This document shows positions 1 through 7,247 of a stretch of DNA of 13,922 nucleotides, one piece after another. The position numbers were made by a program, and so were the translations under genes. Below the pieces are notes generated by a model, which searched no databases, was not told the DNA's origin, and saw nothing but the letters and a program-made list of their open reading frames with translations. This DNA comes from SKLM01 sp964450435 (lineage in GTDB: Bacteria > Chloroflexota > Anaerolineae > B4-G1), in assembly GCA_964450435.1 (NCBI GenBank), contig CAYVCX010000068.1:1-13922 (forward strand). The letters run 5' to 3'. Positions within the stretch are counted from its first letter, which is position 1, and each line of letters begins with the position of its first letter.

Positions 1-146
1 GTTACCGACAAAGCGTGATATCATACGGGGGTGACCCAATGCCTGATGATCGGCTCTCTGATCGAAGGTCTAGAGATGACGCGTTTCAGAGCGGTGGACA
101 GGAAGAACCAACACTTCCCTTGAGGATGAGGTGAGAAAAGCGTGCG
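1..146. other. Left-edge non-coding stretch
   Basis: I recognise no gene here. A 30-codon GTG-started frame (31-123) is possible but has no convincing ribosome site and resembles nothing I know. An ATG at 126 is in frame with the recombinase remnant that follows but meets TGA at 132-134, so the original start of that remnant is probably lost in this stretch. Confidence 0.4.
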
Positions 147-365
147 GTGGCCTACCTGCGTGGCTCGACCGAGGAGCAGGTCGACGGACACCCGCTCGAC
201 GCGCAGCGACGCGCGACGCGTCTCTTCGCGCGGAGACGTGGGTAGACCTTGTCTGACGAGTATGTGGACGCGGGTCACTCGGCCAAGCAAGAGGCTCGTC
301 CTCCGGCCCTGGATCGGCTGCTCGAGGATGCTGGGCGGGGGCTGTTCGACGTCGTGGTGGTGCAC
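147..365 (+). pseudogene. Serine recombinase (resolvase/invertase) N-terminal fragment, broken
   Basis: This reads as the N-terminal catalytic part of a serine site-specific recombinase. The GTG at 147 begins VAYLRGSTEEQ, where the Ser of the Y-L-R-x-S-T core is the family's catalytic nucleophile, followed by LDAQRRATRLFA. An in-frame TAG at 243-245 falls where the family normally has Trp (R-G-W). The frame then resumes as DEYVDAGHSAK...RPPALDRLLEDAGRGLFDVVVVH, the expected next motifs. Where an intact recombinase would continue with KLDR[FL]SR, the reading frame runs without interruption into ThiI sequence. The rest of the catalytic domain and the DNA-binding domain are absent. It is a remnant of a mobile element; no inverted repeats or att sites were recognised beside it. 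Confidence 0.8.
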
Positions 366-932
366 CCGGGCCACTTCCACAGCCACCCTTTCGGCAACTG
401 GCGCGGCGCGGAGAAGCGAGTCCGGCGCATCGTGGCGGCTTTGGGACTCTACGGGATGGAGAGCGACTTCCACGCCGTGCCCATCGGGAAGCAGCAGCGG
501 GAGATCGCTACCCACGCCCTGCCGGCGTTCCGCGTACTCCTCTACCGGCGGCTTATGGTCCGCGTGGCCGAGACCTTGACCTGCCGCCAGGGCGGCCAAG
601 CCCTGGTGACCGGAGAGTCACTCGGCCAGGTTGCCTCGCAAACGGTGAAGGGGTTGGCGGCCACGGAGGCCGCCGCCACGCTACCCATCCTCAGGCCCTT
701 AATCGGCCTGGACTAGCAGGAAATCGCGGACCGGGCCCGGGCTGTTGGCACGTTCACCCTCTCTCAGCTGCCGGGCGACGATTGCTGCCGTTTCTTGATC
801 CCCCGTCACGTCGTCACCCGCCCCCGCCTGGAACCCCTGTTGGAGGCGGAGGCGACCGTTGACATGGACCGCTTGGTGGAGGAGGCACTAGCACAGGCGT
901 CGGGCATCCGGGCAGCACCTCGGCGCTCGTAA
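366..932 (+). pseudogene. thiI: ThiI C-terminal (PP-loop) fragment, fused to a recombinase remnant
   Basis: ThiI is the sulfurtransferase that makes 4-thiouridine in tRNA and contributes sulfur to thiamine synthesis. Only the second half of its nucleotide-binding PP-loop domain remains. HFHSHPFGNW matches the HFHSPPF segment, then come LLYRRLMVRVAE, the diagnostic GESLGQVASQT (about 613-645), AATLPILRPLIGLD, and, after a stop, GTFTLSQLPGDDCC (Cys codons 783-788) and IPRHVVTRPRLE. The THUMP domain and the SGGxDS loop are missing, replaced by the recombinase fragment in the same frame. TAG at 714-716 sits at the usual Lys of L-I-G-x-D-K-x-E-I. Reading continues in frame to TAA at 930-932. With the loop and N-terminus gone it cannot be a working ThiI. 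Confidence 0.85.
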
Positions 933-1119
933 CCGCAAGCCTTTCCCCAGGTCAAGGGGTAGGGTCTTCAGGCGGAGGGTCTCACGAGGCTCCCCTTGTT
1001 GCCGCTGCTCTCTTGCCTCACTATCGGCGACCCGGTTTCTCGCAACCCCTCGCGGCGACCAGAGAGTCACTATAGGCACACCCTCAACTGGTGTGTCCTC
1101 CGAGCGTAACCTCCAGCAT
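933..1119. other. Intergenic region without a recognised gene
   Basis: No coding frame here looks real. A short stem is possible at 1077-1082 with 1090-1095 (CACACC/GGTGTG, 7-base loop), and CAAGGGG at 953-959 is mirrored by CCCCTTG at 992-998. Neither is followed by a T-tract, so neither is a convincing intrinsic terminator. Confidence 0.5.
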
Positions 1120-1174
1120 CTGCATCCAGCCTGCATCAAATCTTCACGAAACCTTCATATACTTCTGGTATAGT
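1120..1174 (+). promoter_or_regulatory. Regulator promoter with four 11-bp-phased direct repeats (Pho-box-like)
   Basis: Four related 7-bp units start at 1120, 1131, 1142 and 1153, exactly 11 bp apart: CTGCATC, CTGCATC, CTTCACG, CTTCATA, with 4-bp spacers CAGC, AAAT, AAAC. A good -10 hexamer, TATAGT, lies at 1169-1174. The matching -35 position (about 1146-1151) is poor and lies inside the repeats, as in activator-dependent promoters. PhoB/OmpR-family dimers bind 11-bp direct repeats in this way, and the gene downstream encodes such a regulator. Autoregulation is therefore the simplest reading. It is inferred from spacing and has not been shown. Confidence 0.6.
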
Positions 1175-1250
1175 GTGCGAGTGAGGCAGCTTGGAGAGAC
1201 AAGGGTTCATCCTGTCCTCTCATCGATTGAGCGGAACAAGGATCACTATC

Positions 1251-1934
1251 GTGATTAGACGCAAGGTACTGGTGGCTGACAGCGACGCGCAGGTCGTGGC
1301 ATCAGTCCGGCGCTATCTAGAGAAGGATGGCTACCGGGTATTCGCTGCTCACAGTGGCCCCGGGTGCCTCGACATCATCCGTCGCAAACGGCCCGACGTC
1401 CTGGTGGTGGCTCAGTCGTGGCTCGAATCAGACAGCCTCAATCTTGCCGGCCTTAGACAGTCTGATTCCCTCGTCATCATGCTCACGGGGGATCGCCACG
1501 ACGGCGAGATGAAGCTACCTGCCAATTCTACGATGACGGATCGTGTCGCGAGACCTGTTGATCCCCGCGAAGTGCTGGCCCGTGTGCGGGAGGCACTGTG
1601 GAAAGCCGATAAGGCACCAGCTGAAGGGCCTGCGCAGATACGTTGCGCCGACATCGTGATCAACCCGAGGCGCCACGAGGTGCGGGTGCGGGAAGAGACC
1701 GTGTCTCTTACCCCGACCGAGTTCAAGCTACTGGAGGTGCTGGCCGGGGAACCTGGCCGAGCCTTCACTCGGTTGGAGCTATTGCCACGGGTGTTCGGCA
1801 CCGATTACGAGGGACTTGAACGAACGGTGGACACCCACGTGAAGAACTTGCGCAAGAAGATTGAGCCGGACCCGGCTGATCCGACGTACGTGAAGACCGT
1901 GTACGGGATCGGCTACAAGTTCGCCGAAGAGTGA
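1251..1934 (+). CDS. OmpR/PhoB-family response regulator with a degenerate receiver
   Basis: A two-domain transcription factor of 227 aa. GTG 1251 is preferred because AAGGA (1238-1242) lies 8 nt upstream and the protein then begins MIRRKVLVADSD, as usual for the family; a TTG at 1191 would add 20 unlikely residues. Residues 3-117 form a receiver fold and 128-225 a winged-helix DNA-binding domain (LTPTEFKLLEVL, recognition helix RTVDTHVKNLRKKI, then TVYGIGYKF). The phospho-acceptor site is lost: PDVLVVA places Ala54 where PhoB has Asp54. The second acid-pocket residue is Ser11, and the usual Lys of K-P is Arg101. Thr79 is kept. The segment from residue 54 to Thr79 is about four residues shorter than in PhoB. 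It probably regulates the operon it heads without Asp phosphorylation, as other atypical receivers do. Confidence 0.93.
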   Translation: MIRRKVLVADSDAQVVASVRRYLEKDGYRVFAAHSGPGCLDIIRRKRPDVLVVAQSWLESDSLNLAGLRQSDSLVIMLTGDRHDGEMKLPANSTMTDRVARPVDPREVLARVREALWKADKAPAEGPAQIRCADIVINPRRHEVRVREETVSLTPTEFKLLEVLAGEPGRAFTRLELLPRVFGTDYEGLERTVDTHVKNLRKKIEPDPADPTYVKTVYGIGYKFAEE

Positions 1935-1968
1935 GTTGCTGCTCTGAGGCTGGGGGAGTGGGACGCGA

Positions 1969-2130
1969 ATGGCAACACCGACGCTTGAGGCATTCGACGA
2001 GATGAGAGCGATCAGTGTCCTGGACGGACAGAAAACGGATCATAGCGGTGACGTTGGCAAGACGGCCGAAGACGTGAAATTAGAGGCGTCATCGCTGCAA
2101 CGTGGTACGCAGAGGGGAGACGAGGGATGA
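1969..2130 (+). CDS. Possible small ORF (53 aa) coupled to the adaptor gene
   Basis: An open frame from ATG 1969 to TGA 2128-2130 nearly fills the gap between regulator and first adaptor. Its stop overlaps the adaptor start as ATGA, an arrangement repeated elsewhere in this operon. GGGGGAG (1952-1958) lies 10 nt before the ATG, a little distant but usable. The product would be hydrophilic with mixed charge (starts MATPTLEAFDEMRA, ends QRGDEG), without signal peptide, membrane segment or Cys. I recognise no family. It could be a real small protein, a translation-coupling ORF, or chance. Confidence 0.35.
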   Translation: MATPTLEAFDEMRAISVLDGQKTDHSGDVGKTAEDVKLEASSLQRGTQRGDEG

Positions 2131-3500
2131 AGAGACGGAGGCTTTGGATGATTGGCACAATCGTGTTGCTCTTCATCACCACAGGTGGCTACTTCGCCTA
2201 CACGCGCACCTACGGGGCGCAGCCTCAGGAGCCGCAGGAGCCCACGATGGAGACGGACACGGTGAGACGAGGCGATATCGTCTTGACCGCCGACGGCAGC
2301 GGTGAACTGATTCCCGCCCAGGAACTGGCGCTGTCATTCCGCACGGGCGGCAGCATCGCGGAGGTGCTCGTGGAGAACGGCGATCAGGTACGGGAAGGGG
2401 ACCTGCTGGCCCGGCTGGTGACGGCGGCACTGGCGCGCTCTCTCGCCGAAGCCGATGTCGAGCTGCAGCTCGCTCGGCTGGAGCTGGCCAGCGTCAGGGA
2501 AGGTCCCAGCGAGGCGAAGATCGCCGACGCTGAAGCCAAGCTGAGGGATGCTCGGACGCAGCTGACCCTGGCTTACGACACCTATCAGAAGACAATCGAC
2601 GACGGCGCCGATGACGCCGTGGAATCGGCCAAGGTCATGTACGACTGGTGGGTGGGCTACTACCAATCAGAGAAAGCCAGGTACGAGGCGGGGGAGATCA
2701 ACCAGACCAAGCATGACTACGCTATGGCGGCCATGATCGAGGCGGAGGAGGCCTGGGAACGGGCGAAGAACCAGGCCCAGATCGCCGAGGCTCAGGCCTT
2801 GAAGAGCGTGAATCAGGCTCGGAACGCTGTCGTGCAGGCGGAGGCCGATCTGGAGCTCCTCCAGAGCCAGCCGCTCACCGACACGTTGATGGAGGCAGAG
2901 TTGAAGGTGGACGAGGCAGCGCTGGCCCGCGAAAAGGCCCAGGCAAACCTGGAGGCCGCCAGGCTGTGTGCTCCCTTCAATGGGACGGTGATGGAGATTG
3001 CTGCGGAGGCTGGCGATCAGGTAGGCACCAACACTCCCATCTTGACGTTGGCCAATCTCCAGGATCCGCTGCTGCGCTTCTGGTTGGAGGAATCGGACAT
3101 GAGGCGTGTGGCCGTGGGCAATCAAGTCAACGTCGTCTTTGACGCCCTGCCGGACACCACGTTCACGGGCACGGTGGTGCGGGTGGATCCGATGCTGGTC
3201 AAGGTGGACGGCACGTCGGTCGTCCAGGCGCAGGCGAGGCTCCGCCTGGACGACCACGACGTCGCTCTCCTCTCTGGCATGACGGCTGATGTGGAGGTGG
3301 TTGCCGCCGAGGCTCGAGGCGCCCTGCTCGTTCCGTTGGAAGCGCTGCACGAGACGCCGCAGGGTGGCTATGCTGCCTTTGTGGTCACGGCCGAGGGCGA
3401 GGTGGTACGGCGTGAGGTCGAGGTGGGCCTCCGTGGGACGTTGAACGCCGAGATCTTGTCCGGGCTGGAGCCCGGAGAGACGGTCAGGCTCGGTGACTGA
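2127..3500 (+). CDS. HlyD/MacA-family periplasmic adaptor subunit 1
   Basis: Membrane-fusion (adaptor) protein of 457 aa for an ABC exporter. It has an N-terminal membrane anchor (residues 7-26), a first lipoyl half (about 66-98, GGSIAEVLVENGDQVREGD), a long Ala/Glu-rich coiled-coil hairpin (about 103-278), the second lipoyl half (about 281-310, APFNGTVMEIAAEAGDQVG), a beta-barrel (about 315-395, FWLEESDMRRVAVGNQV) and a membrane-proximal C-terminal domain with LVPLEAL. AGGGGAG (2113-2119) is 7 nt before the ATG. It is followed after 15 bp by a paralogue and then by the ATPase and permease, which fits a MacAB-type efflux or lipid/peptide export complex. The substrate cannot be read from sequence. 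No TolC-like outer-membrane gene is in the window. Confidence 0.92.
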   Translation: MKRRRLWMIGTIVLLFITTGGYFAYTRTYGAQPQEPQEPTMETDTVRRGDIVLTADGSGELIPAQELALSFRTGGSIAEVLVENGDQVREGDLLARLVTAALARSLAEADVELQLARLELASVREGPSEAKIADAEAKLRDARTQLTLAYDTYQKTIDDGADDAVESAKVMYDWWVGYYQSEKARYEAGEINQTKHDYAMAAMIEAEEAWERAKNQAQIAEAQALKSVNQARNAVVQAEADLELLQSQPLTDTLMEAELKVDEAALAREKAQANLEAARLCAPFNGTVMEIAAEAGDQVGTNTPILTLANLQDPLLRFWLEESDMRRVAVGNQVNVVFDALPDTTFTGTVVRVDPMLVKVDGTSVVQAQARLRLDDHDVALLSGMTADVEVVAAEARGALLVPLEALHETPQGGYAAFVVTAEGEVVRREVEVGLRGTLNAEILSGLEPGETVRLGD

Positions 3501-3515
3501 GGGGGAGGGACCGAT

Positions 3516-4994
3516 ATGCTTCGGAAGAGGATTCTCTGGATAGGGCTCGTCGTTGTGTTGGTGCTGGGCGGAGCCGGGTATGCCTATTACCGCTACGTCC
3601 ATCTTCCCGGTCAGGAGCCCGAGGAGACCATGATGACAGCGCAGGTGGCACGGGGCGACCTCGTCATCTCCGTCAGCGGGACCGGGGTGCTGGAGGCCGG
3701 AAGGAAGGCCAAACTTGGTTTCCAGACGGAAAGCGGTCGAGAGATTACGGGCTACTTGGACGAGGTGCTGGTGGAGGTGGGGGACCAGGTGCAGGCAGGG
3801 GACGTGCTGGCCCGTTTGGACGACGACGATCTGCAGACCGCCGTGCTGCAGGCCACCATCGATCTGCGGTCAGCACAATCCGATCTGGCGGACGTCAGCC
3901 AGGCGGCGACGGAAGCCGAGCTGGCGAGTGCCGAGTCGGCCCTCGAAAGCGCCAGGCTGGCGCTGACCACGGCGCAACTCACCTATGAAAACGCCCAGAA
4001 GTCCCCATACGACGCCGATGTGCGGGACACGCACATCGCGGTGCGGTACCACGCTGAGAAGTTGGCGGAGCTGGAGGCAAGCGGCGCAACTGATGACGTG
4101 CTGTCGGAGGCGTGGAGCGCGCTCCACAAGGCGGAGGCTGCATTCAATGAGACCCTGCAGAAGGCCGAGATGGAGCAGCTCGAGGCGTGGAATCAGGTAG
4201 ATCAGGCCCGGAACAACGTGCTCCAGGCGGAGGCTAACCTGGAGACCCTCAAGAGTAGGCATGATGAGCAGGCCGTCCTGCGGGCGCAGCTTAAGGTCGA
4301 TCGAGTAGGGCTAGCCTTGGAGGAGGCGCGCGAGAGCCTGGCCGCAGCCGAGCTGCGGGCGCCCTTCGACGGCATCGTGGTGGATGTGGCGGCGACCTCC
4401 GGTGAGCGTGTGGGCTCCGAATCCGTCATCACCCTGGCGGACCTGCAGAATCCCGTGATGCGGTTCTGGGTCGAGCAATCGGATCTCAGCGAGGTAGGGG
4501 TCGGGAACCGCGTGGAGATTGCGTTTGAAGGACTCCCAGACGAACGCTTCACAGGCGAGGTGGTCCGGATCGATCCCGCGCTGGTGACGGTGGACAACAC
4601 GCTGGCGGTGCAGGCCTGGACCAGCCTGGATTTCTCCGGGCAGGACGTGAACCTGCTCGGCGACATGAATGGCGATGTCGAGGTGATCAGTGCCGAGGCC
4701 CACGATGTGGTGCTGGTGCCCATCCAGGCGCTCCGCGAGATTGGCGATGGACAATACGCCGTATTCATCGTCGGGGACGACGACGAACTGACTATGCGCG
4801 TCATCGAGATTGGGCTCCGGGACGCTGTCAACGCCGAGGTTATCTCGGGCCTCGATGAGGGGGAGAGGGTTAGTCTGGGGCAGAGCCTTGCCGCCACGGA
4901 GGCGCCCCAGGAGGAAGGAGAGCAGATGCCCGAGATGATGCCGGGCGGGGGGATCTTTGGCGGCGGTGGACTGGGTGGAGGGGGCAAGCGGTGA
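3516..4994 (+). CDS. HlyD/MacA-family periplasmic adaptor subunit 2
   Basis: Second adaptor, 492 aa, with the same domain order as its upstream neighbour: anchor at 7-26, lipoyl halves around 80-101 and 282-310 (APFDGIVVDVAATSGERVG), coiled-coil hairpin between them, beta-barrel with FWVEQSDLSEVGVGNRV, and LVPIQAL near residue 400. The shared layout and motifs indicate an old tandem duplication. Differences: the lipoyl region is longer, and residues 471-492 form a Met/Pro/Gly-rich tail (MPEMMPGGG, then GGGG repeats, ending KR) that the first copy lacks. GGGGGAGGG (3501-3509) is 6 nt upstream of the ATG. Its TGA overlaps the ATPase start as GTGA. The two adaptors may form a mixed ring or serve the same pump under different conditions (inference). 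Confidence 0.92.
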   Translation: MLRKRILWIGLVVVLVLGGAGYAYYRYVHLPGQEPEETMMTAQVARGDLVISVSGTGVLEAGRKAKLGFQTESGREITGYLDEVLVEVGDQVQAGDVLARLDDDDLQTAVLQATIDLRSAQSDLADVSQAATEAELASAESALESARLALTTAQLTYENAQKSPYDADVRDTHIAVRYHAEKLAELEASGATDDVLSEAWSALHKAEAAFNETLQKAEMEQLEAWNQVDQARNNVLQAEANLETLKSRHDEQAVLRAQLKVDRVGLALEEARESLAAAELRAPFDGIVVDVAATSGERVGSESVITLADLQNPVMRFWVEQSDLSEVGVGNRVEIAFEGLPDERFTGEVVRIDPALVTVDNTLAVQAWTSLDFSGQDVNLLGDMNGDVEVISAEAHDVVLVPIQALREIGDGQYAVFIVGDDDELTMRVIEIGLRDAVNAEVISGLDEGERVSLGQSLAATEAPQEEGEQMPEMMPGGGIFGGGGLGGGGKR

Positions 4995-5794
4995 ACCAGA
5001 CAGGAACCGGCAGAAGGGGATCGGACGCGGCCACTCACGTCATCGAGACGATGGACCTGACGAAGGTCTATGGCAAGGACGACGGGAATGAACGGCATTC
5101 CGTTGCCGTTCACGCGTTGCGTGAGGTGAGCTTGACCGTGGACCGGGGGGAGTTCGTCACCATCATGGGGCCGTCCGGGTCCGGCAAGTCGACGCTGATG
5201 AACCTCCTAGGCTGTCTCGATCGGCCCACCGGCGGCACCTACCTGCTCGAGGGCGAGGACGTCAGCGGGCTGAACAGGGAGAAGCTGGCCGGGATTCGCA
5301 ATCGCAGGATTGGCTTTGTCTTTCAGTCGTACAATCTGCTGCCCCGCCTCACGGCGGTCAAGAACGTGATGATGCCCCTGATGTACAACGGACACCAGAA
5401 CCTATCCGACAAGGAGATGCTTGAGCGTGCGGTCTATGCACTCGAGTCCGTGGGGCTGGGCGATCGGATCGACCATCGGCCCAACGAGCTCTCTGGCGGA
5501 CAGCAGCAGCGAGTGGCCATCGCCCGAGCCCTGGTCAACCACCCATCCCTTGTCCTCGCCGATGAGCCGACCGGCAACCTGGACAGCAAGTCCGGAGACG
5601 AGATTATGGCGCTCCTGCGCGAGGTACACGACCATGGCGCAACCATCGTGATGGTGACGCACTCCGCCCACGATGCGGCAAACGCCGAGCGTATCATCGC
5701 TCTTCGAGACGGACGGGTGATGGCCGACGATGTCGACCCGCAAGCGGCAGGACAACTGGCATCGGTCACGCTGGGGGAAGGAGGAGCACAATGA
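4991..5794 (+). CDS. ABC transporter ATP-binding protein (MacB/LolD type)
   Basis: Cytoplasmic ATPase, 267 aa, powering the exporter. All catalytic motifs are intact: Walker A GPSGSGKST (residues 60-68), Q-loop Gln112 in FVFQSYNLLPRLTAVKNV (typical of the LolD/MacB class), signature LSGGQ (167-171), Walker B LVLADE (187-192) and switch His224 in MVTHS. Separate ATPase and permease genes differ from E. coli MacB, where both are one chain. GTG 4991 overlaps the preceding stop and has GGAGGGG 7 nt upstream. About 20 N-terminal residues precede the conserved core and may be a family extension or an over-long start. Its stop overlaps the permease start as ATGA. Confidence 0.95.
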   Translation: MNQTGTGRRGSDAATHVIETMDLTKVYGKDDGNERHSVAVHALREVSLTVDRGEFVTIMGPSGSGKSTLMNLLGCLDRPTGGTYLLEGEDVSGLNREKLAGIRNRRIGFVFQSYNLLPRLTAVKNVMMPLMYNGHQNLSDKEMLERAVYALESVGLGDRIDHRPNELSGGQQQRVAIARALVNHPSLVLADEPTGNLDSKSGDEIMALLREVHDHGATIVMVTHSAHDAANAERIIALRDGRVMADDVDPQAAGQLASVTLGEGGAQ

Positions 5795-7014
5795 GCTTCT
5801 GGCGAACGCTGAAGGTGGCCTGCGAGGGTCTGACGCTCAATAAAGTTCGCTCTTTCCTCACCACTCTGGGCGTGATCATCGGCGTGGCGGCGGTCATCGT
5901 CATGATGGCCGTCAGCGCTGGGGCGGAGGCCGATATCGCTGAACAGATCAACGCCCTGGGGGCCAACCTGATCGTGGTGATGCCCTCGTTCGAGCGTGGC
6001 GGCGTCAGAGAGAGGGGCGAGATGCCGGGCTTCAAGTACCCGGACGAGCTGGAGGCTATTGAACAGCACGTAGATAACATCAACGGCGTCTCGGCTGAGC
6101 AGACTAGCAGACAGGAGGTCACGAGCGAGGGTATAACGCTCTCGGACATCTCGGTCGTGGGAACGACCACTGACTTCCCTGCCGTGCGTGACTACAGAGT
6201 GGCGATGGGCCGCTTCCTCACCGATGAGGACAACGAGCGCAAGAACGAGTTGGCAGTCCTGGGCTACACCGTCGCCCAGGAGCTGTTTGGAGAGCGGAGC
6301 CCGCTGGGGCAGAAGGTCAAGATCGGTTCCGTCAACTTCGTGGTGATTGGGGTGATGGAGAAGAAGGGCGTGGTGGGCGACACCGACTACGACAGTCGTA
6401 TCTACATCCCACTGACGGTCATATTCCAGCGATTTGAGACCAGCCGCTTCGGAGGTGACAAGGTGCGCACTATCCTCGTCTCGGCCGAGAGCAAGGACGT
6501 GATGGGGGGGGTGATGGAACAGATCACGACGGCCCTGGCCCGCGAACGAGACGTGCCACCCACGGAGCCCGACTTCCAGCTACTGACACAGGATAGCGTA
6601 ATCGAGGCCGAGGCCTCGACCACCGAGGCTTTCCGCAGCCTGCTGGGCTGGGTGGCCGGCGTCTCGCTGGTGGTGGGGGGCATCGGCATCATGAACATCA
6701 TGCTGGTCAGCGTCACTGAGCGGACGCGCGAGATTGGTCTGCGGCAGGCGTTGGGGGCCCGCCCCCGGGACGTGCGGCTCCAGTTCTTGCTGGAGGCGAT
6801 GATCCTCAGCCTGATTGGCGGCGTGGTGGGTGTCGTAGTCGGCGTGGGGGGCTCCTATCTGTTCGGCCACTTGGGGACTATGCGAACGGCGCTCGTGCCG
6901 ATGTCCGTTCCCCTGGCCTTCGTGGCTGCCGCGGCGGTAGGCATCTTCTTCGGCTACTATCCGGCGACGCAGGCGGCTCAACTTGATCCCATCGAGGCGC
7001 TGCGGCATGAATAG
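5791..7014 (+). CDS. ABC transporter permease (MacB/FtsX family)
   Basis: Membrane subunit, 407 aa, with the MacB topology: one helix (about 22-43), a large extracytoplasmic MacB-type domain (about 44-283), then three helices (about 284-308, 331-358, 371-391). Diagnostic segments are RSFLTTLGVIIGVAAVI near the N-terminus, GGIGIMNIMLVSVTERTREI, LRQALGAR and the C-terminal PATQAAQLDPIEALRHE. AAGGAGG (5778-5784) lies 6 nt before ATG 5791. In the MacAB model this class works as a dimeric mechanotransmitter that drives periplasmic substrates outward with the adaptor, rather than moving them through the bilayer. It is presumed to pair with the two adaptors and ATPase upstream. Confidence 0.95.
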   Translation: MSFWRTLKVACEGLTLNKVRSFLTTLGVIIGVAAVIVMMAVSAGAEADIAEQINALGANLIVVMPSFERGGVRERGEMPGFKYPDELEAIEQHVDNINGVSAEQTSRQEVTSEGITLSDISVVGTTTDFPAVRDYRVAMGRFLTDEDNERKNELAVLGYTVAQELFGERSPLGQKVKIGSVNFVVIGVMEKKGVVGDTDYDSRIYIPLTVIFQRFETSRFGGDKVRTILVSAESKDVMGGVMEQITTALARERDVPPTEPDFQLLTQDSVIEAEASTTEAFRSLLGWVAGVSLVVGGIGIMNIMLVSVTERTREIGLRQALGARPRDVRLQFLLEAMILSLIGGVVGVVVGVGGSYLFGHLGTMRTALVPMSVPLAFVAAAAVGIFFGYYPATQAAQLDPIEALRHE

Positions 7015-7237
7015 CAGACAGACCAGGGCCAGGATCGCGTCCAGTTGGCGCCAGGAGACGCGGAAACGGCTGGGCGCATCCTCGTTGTCGACCACCGGAG
7101 CCACTCTTCGGCGTCACCAATGCACAGCTTGGCTGCACGCCAGGCTACGAGCTGCCGGGCATAGGCTGCGGTGCGGCATCGGCTCATACTTCTTGAAGGA
7201 GTTTCGAAGTTGGCTGACAAGCTTAATCCATCGTTAG
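7007..7237 (+). CDS. Possible small basic ORF (76 aa) between permease and protease
   Basis: An open frame from ATG 7007 overlaps the permease stop by 8 nt (ATGAATAG) and ends with TAG 7235-7237, inside the TAGGAGG that supplies the protease's ribosome site. It fills almost the whole 233-bp gap. The product would be strongly basic, Arg/Ser-rich, with three Cys and a more hydrophobic end (SYFLKEFRSWLTSLIHR). No ribosome site of its own is evident, so translation would rely on coupling. About two thirds of third positions are G/C, which does not prove coding in this DNA. No family recognised; chance is a fair alternative. Confidence 0.28.
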   Translation: MNSRQTRARIASSWRQETRKRLGASSLSTTGATLRRHQCTAWLHARLRAAGHRLRCGIGSYFLKEFRSWLTSLIHR

Positions 7238-7241
7238 GAGG
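7236..7241 (+). promoter_or_regulatory. Strong Shine-Dalgarno fixing a TTG start
   Basis: A perfect AGGAGG lies 6 nt before TTG 7248. The nearby ATG at 7252 is out of frame with the protease, so the TTG is very likely the real start of the HtrA gene. Confidence 0.8.
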
Positions 7242-7247
7242 CAGACA

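Noticed and set aside
1077..1095. CACACC/GGTGTG hairpin as a terminator
   Set aside because: Only six base pairs and no T-tract follows.
1191..1250. TTG start for the response regulator
   Set aside because: The added 20 residues do not fit the family, and GTG 1251 has a well-spaced AAGGA and gives the expected N-terminus.
2667..3602. 311-codon minus-strand frame
   Set aside because: Antisense to the first adaptor in GC-rich codon-biased DNA; composition is typical of a shadow frame.
4202..5113. 303-codon minus-strand frame
   Set aside because: Antisense to the second adaptor and ATPase start; Ser/Thr/Arg-rich with no recognisable domain.
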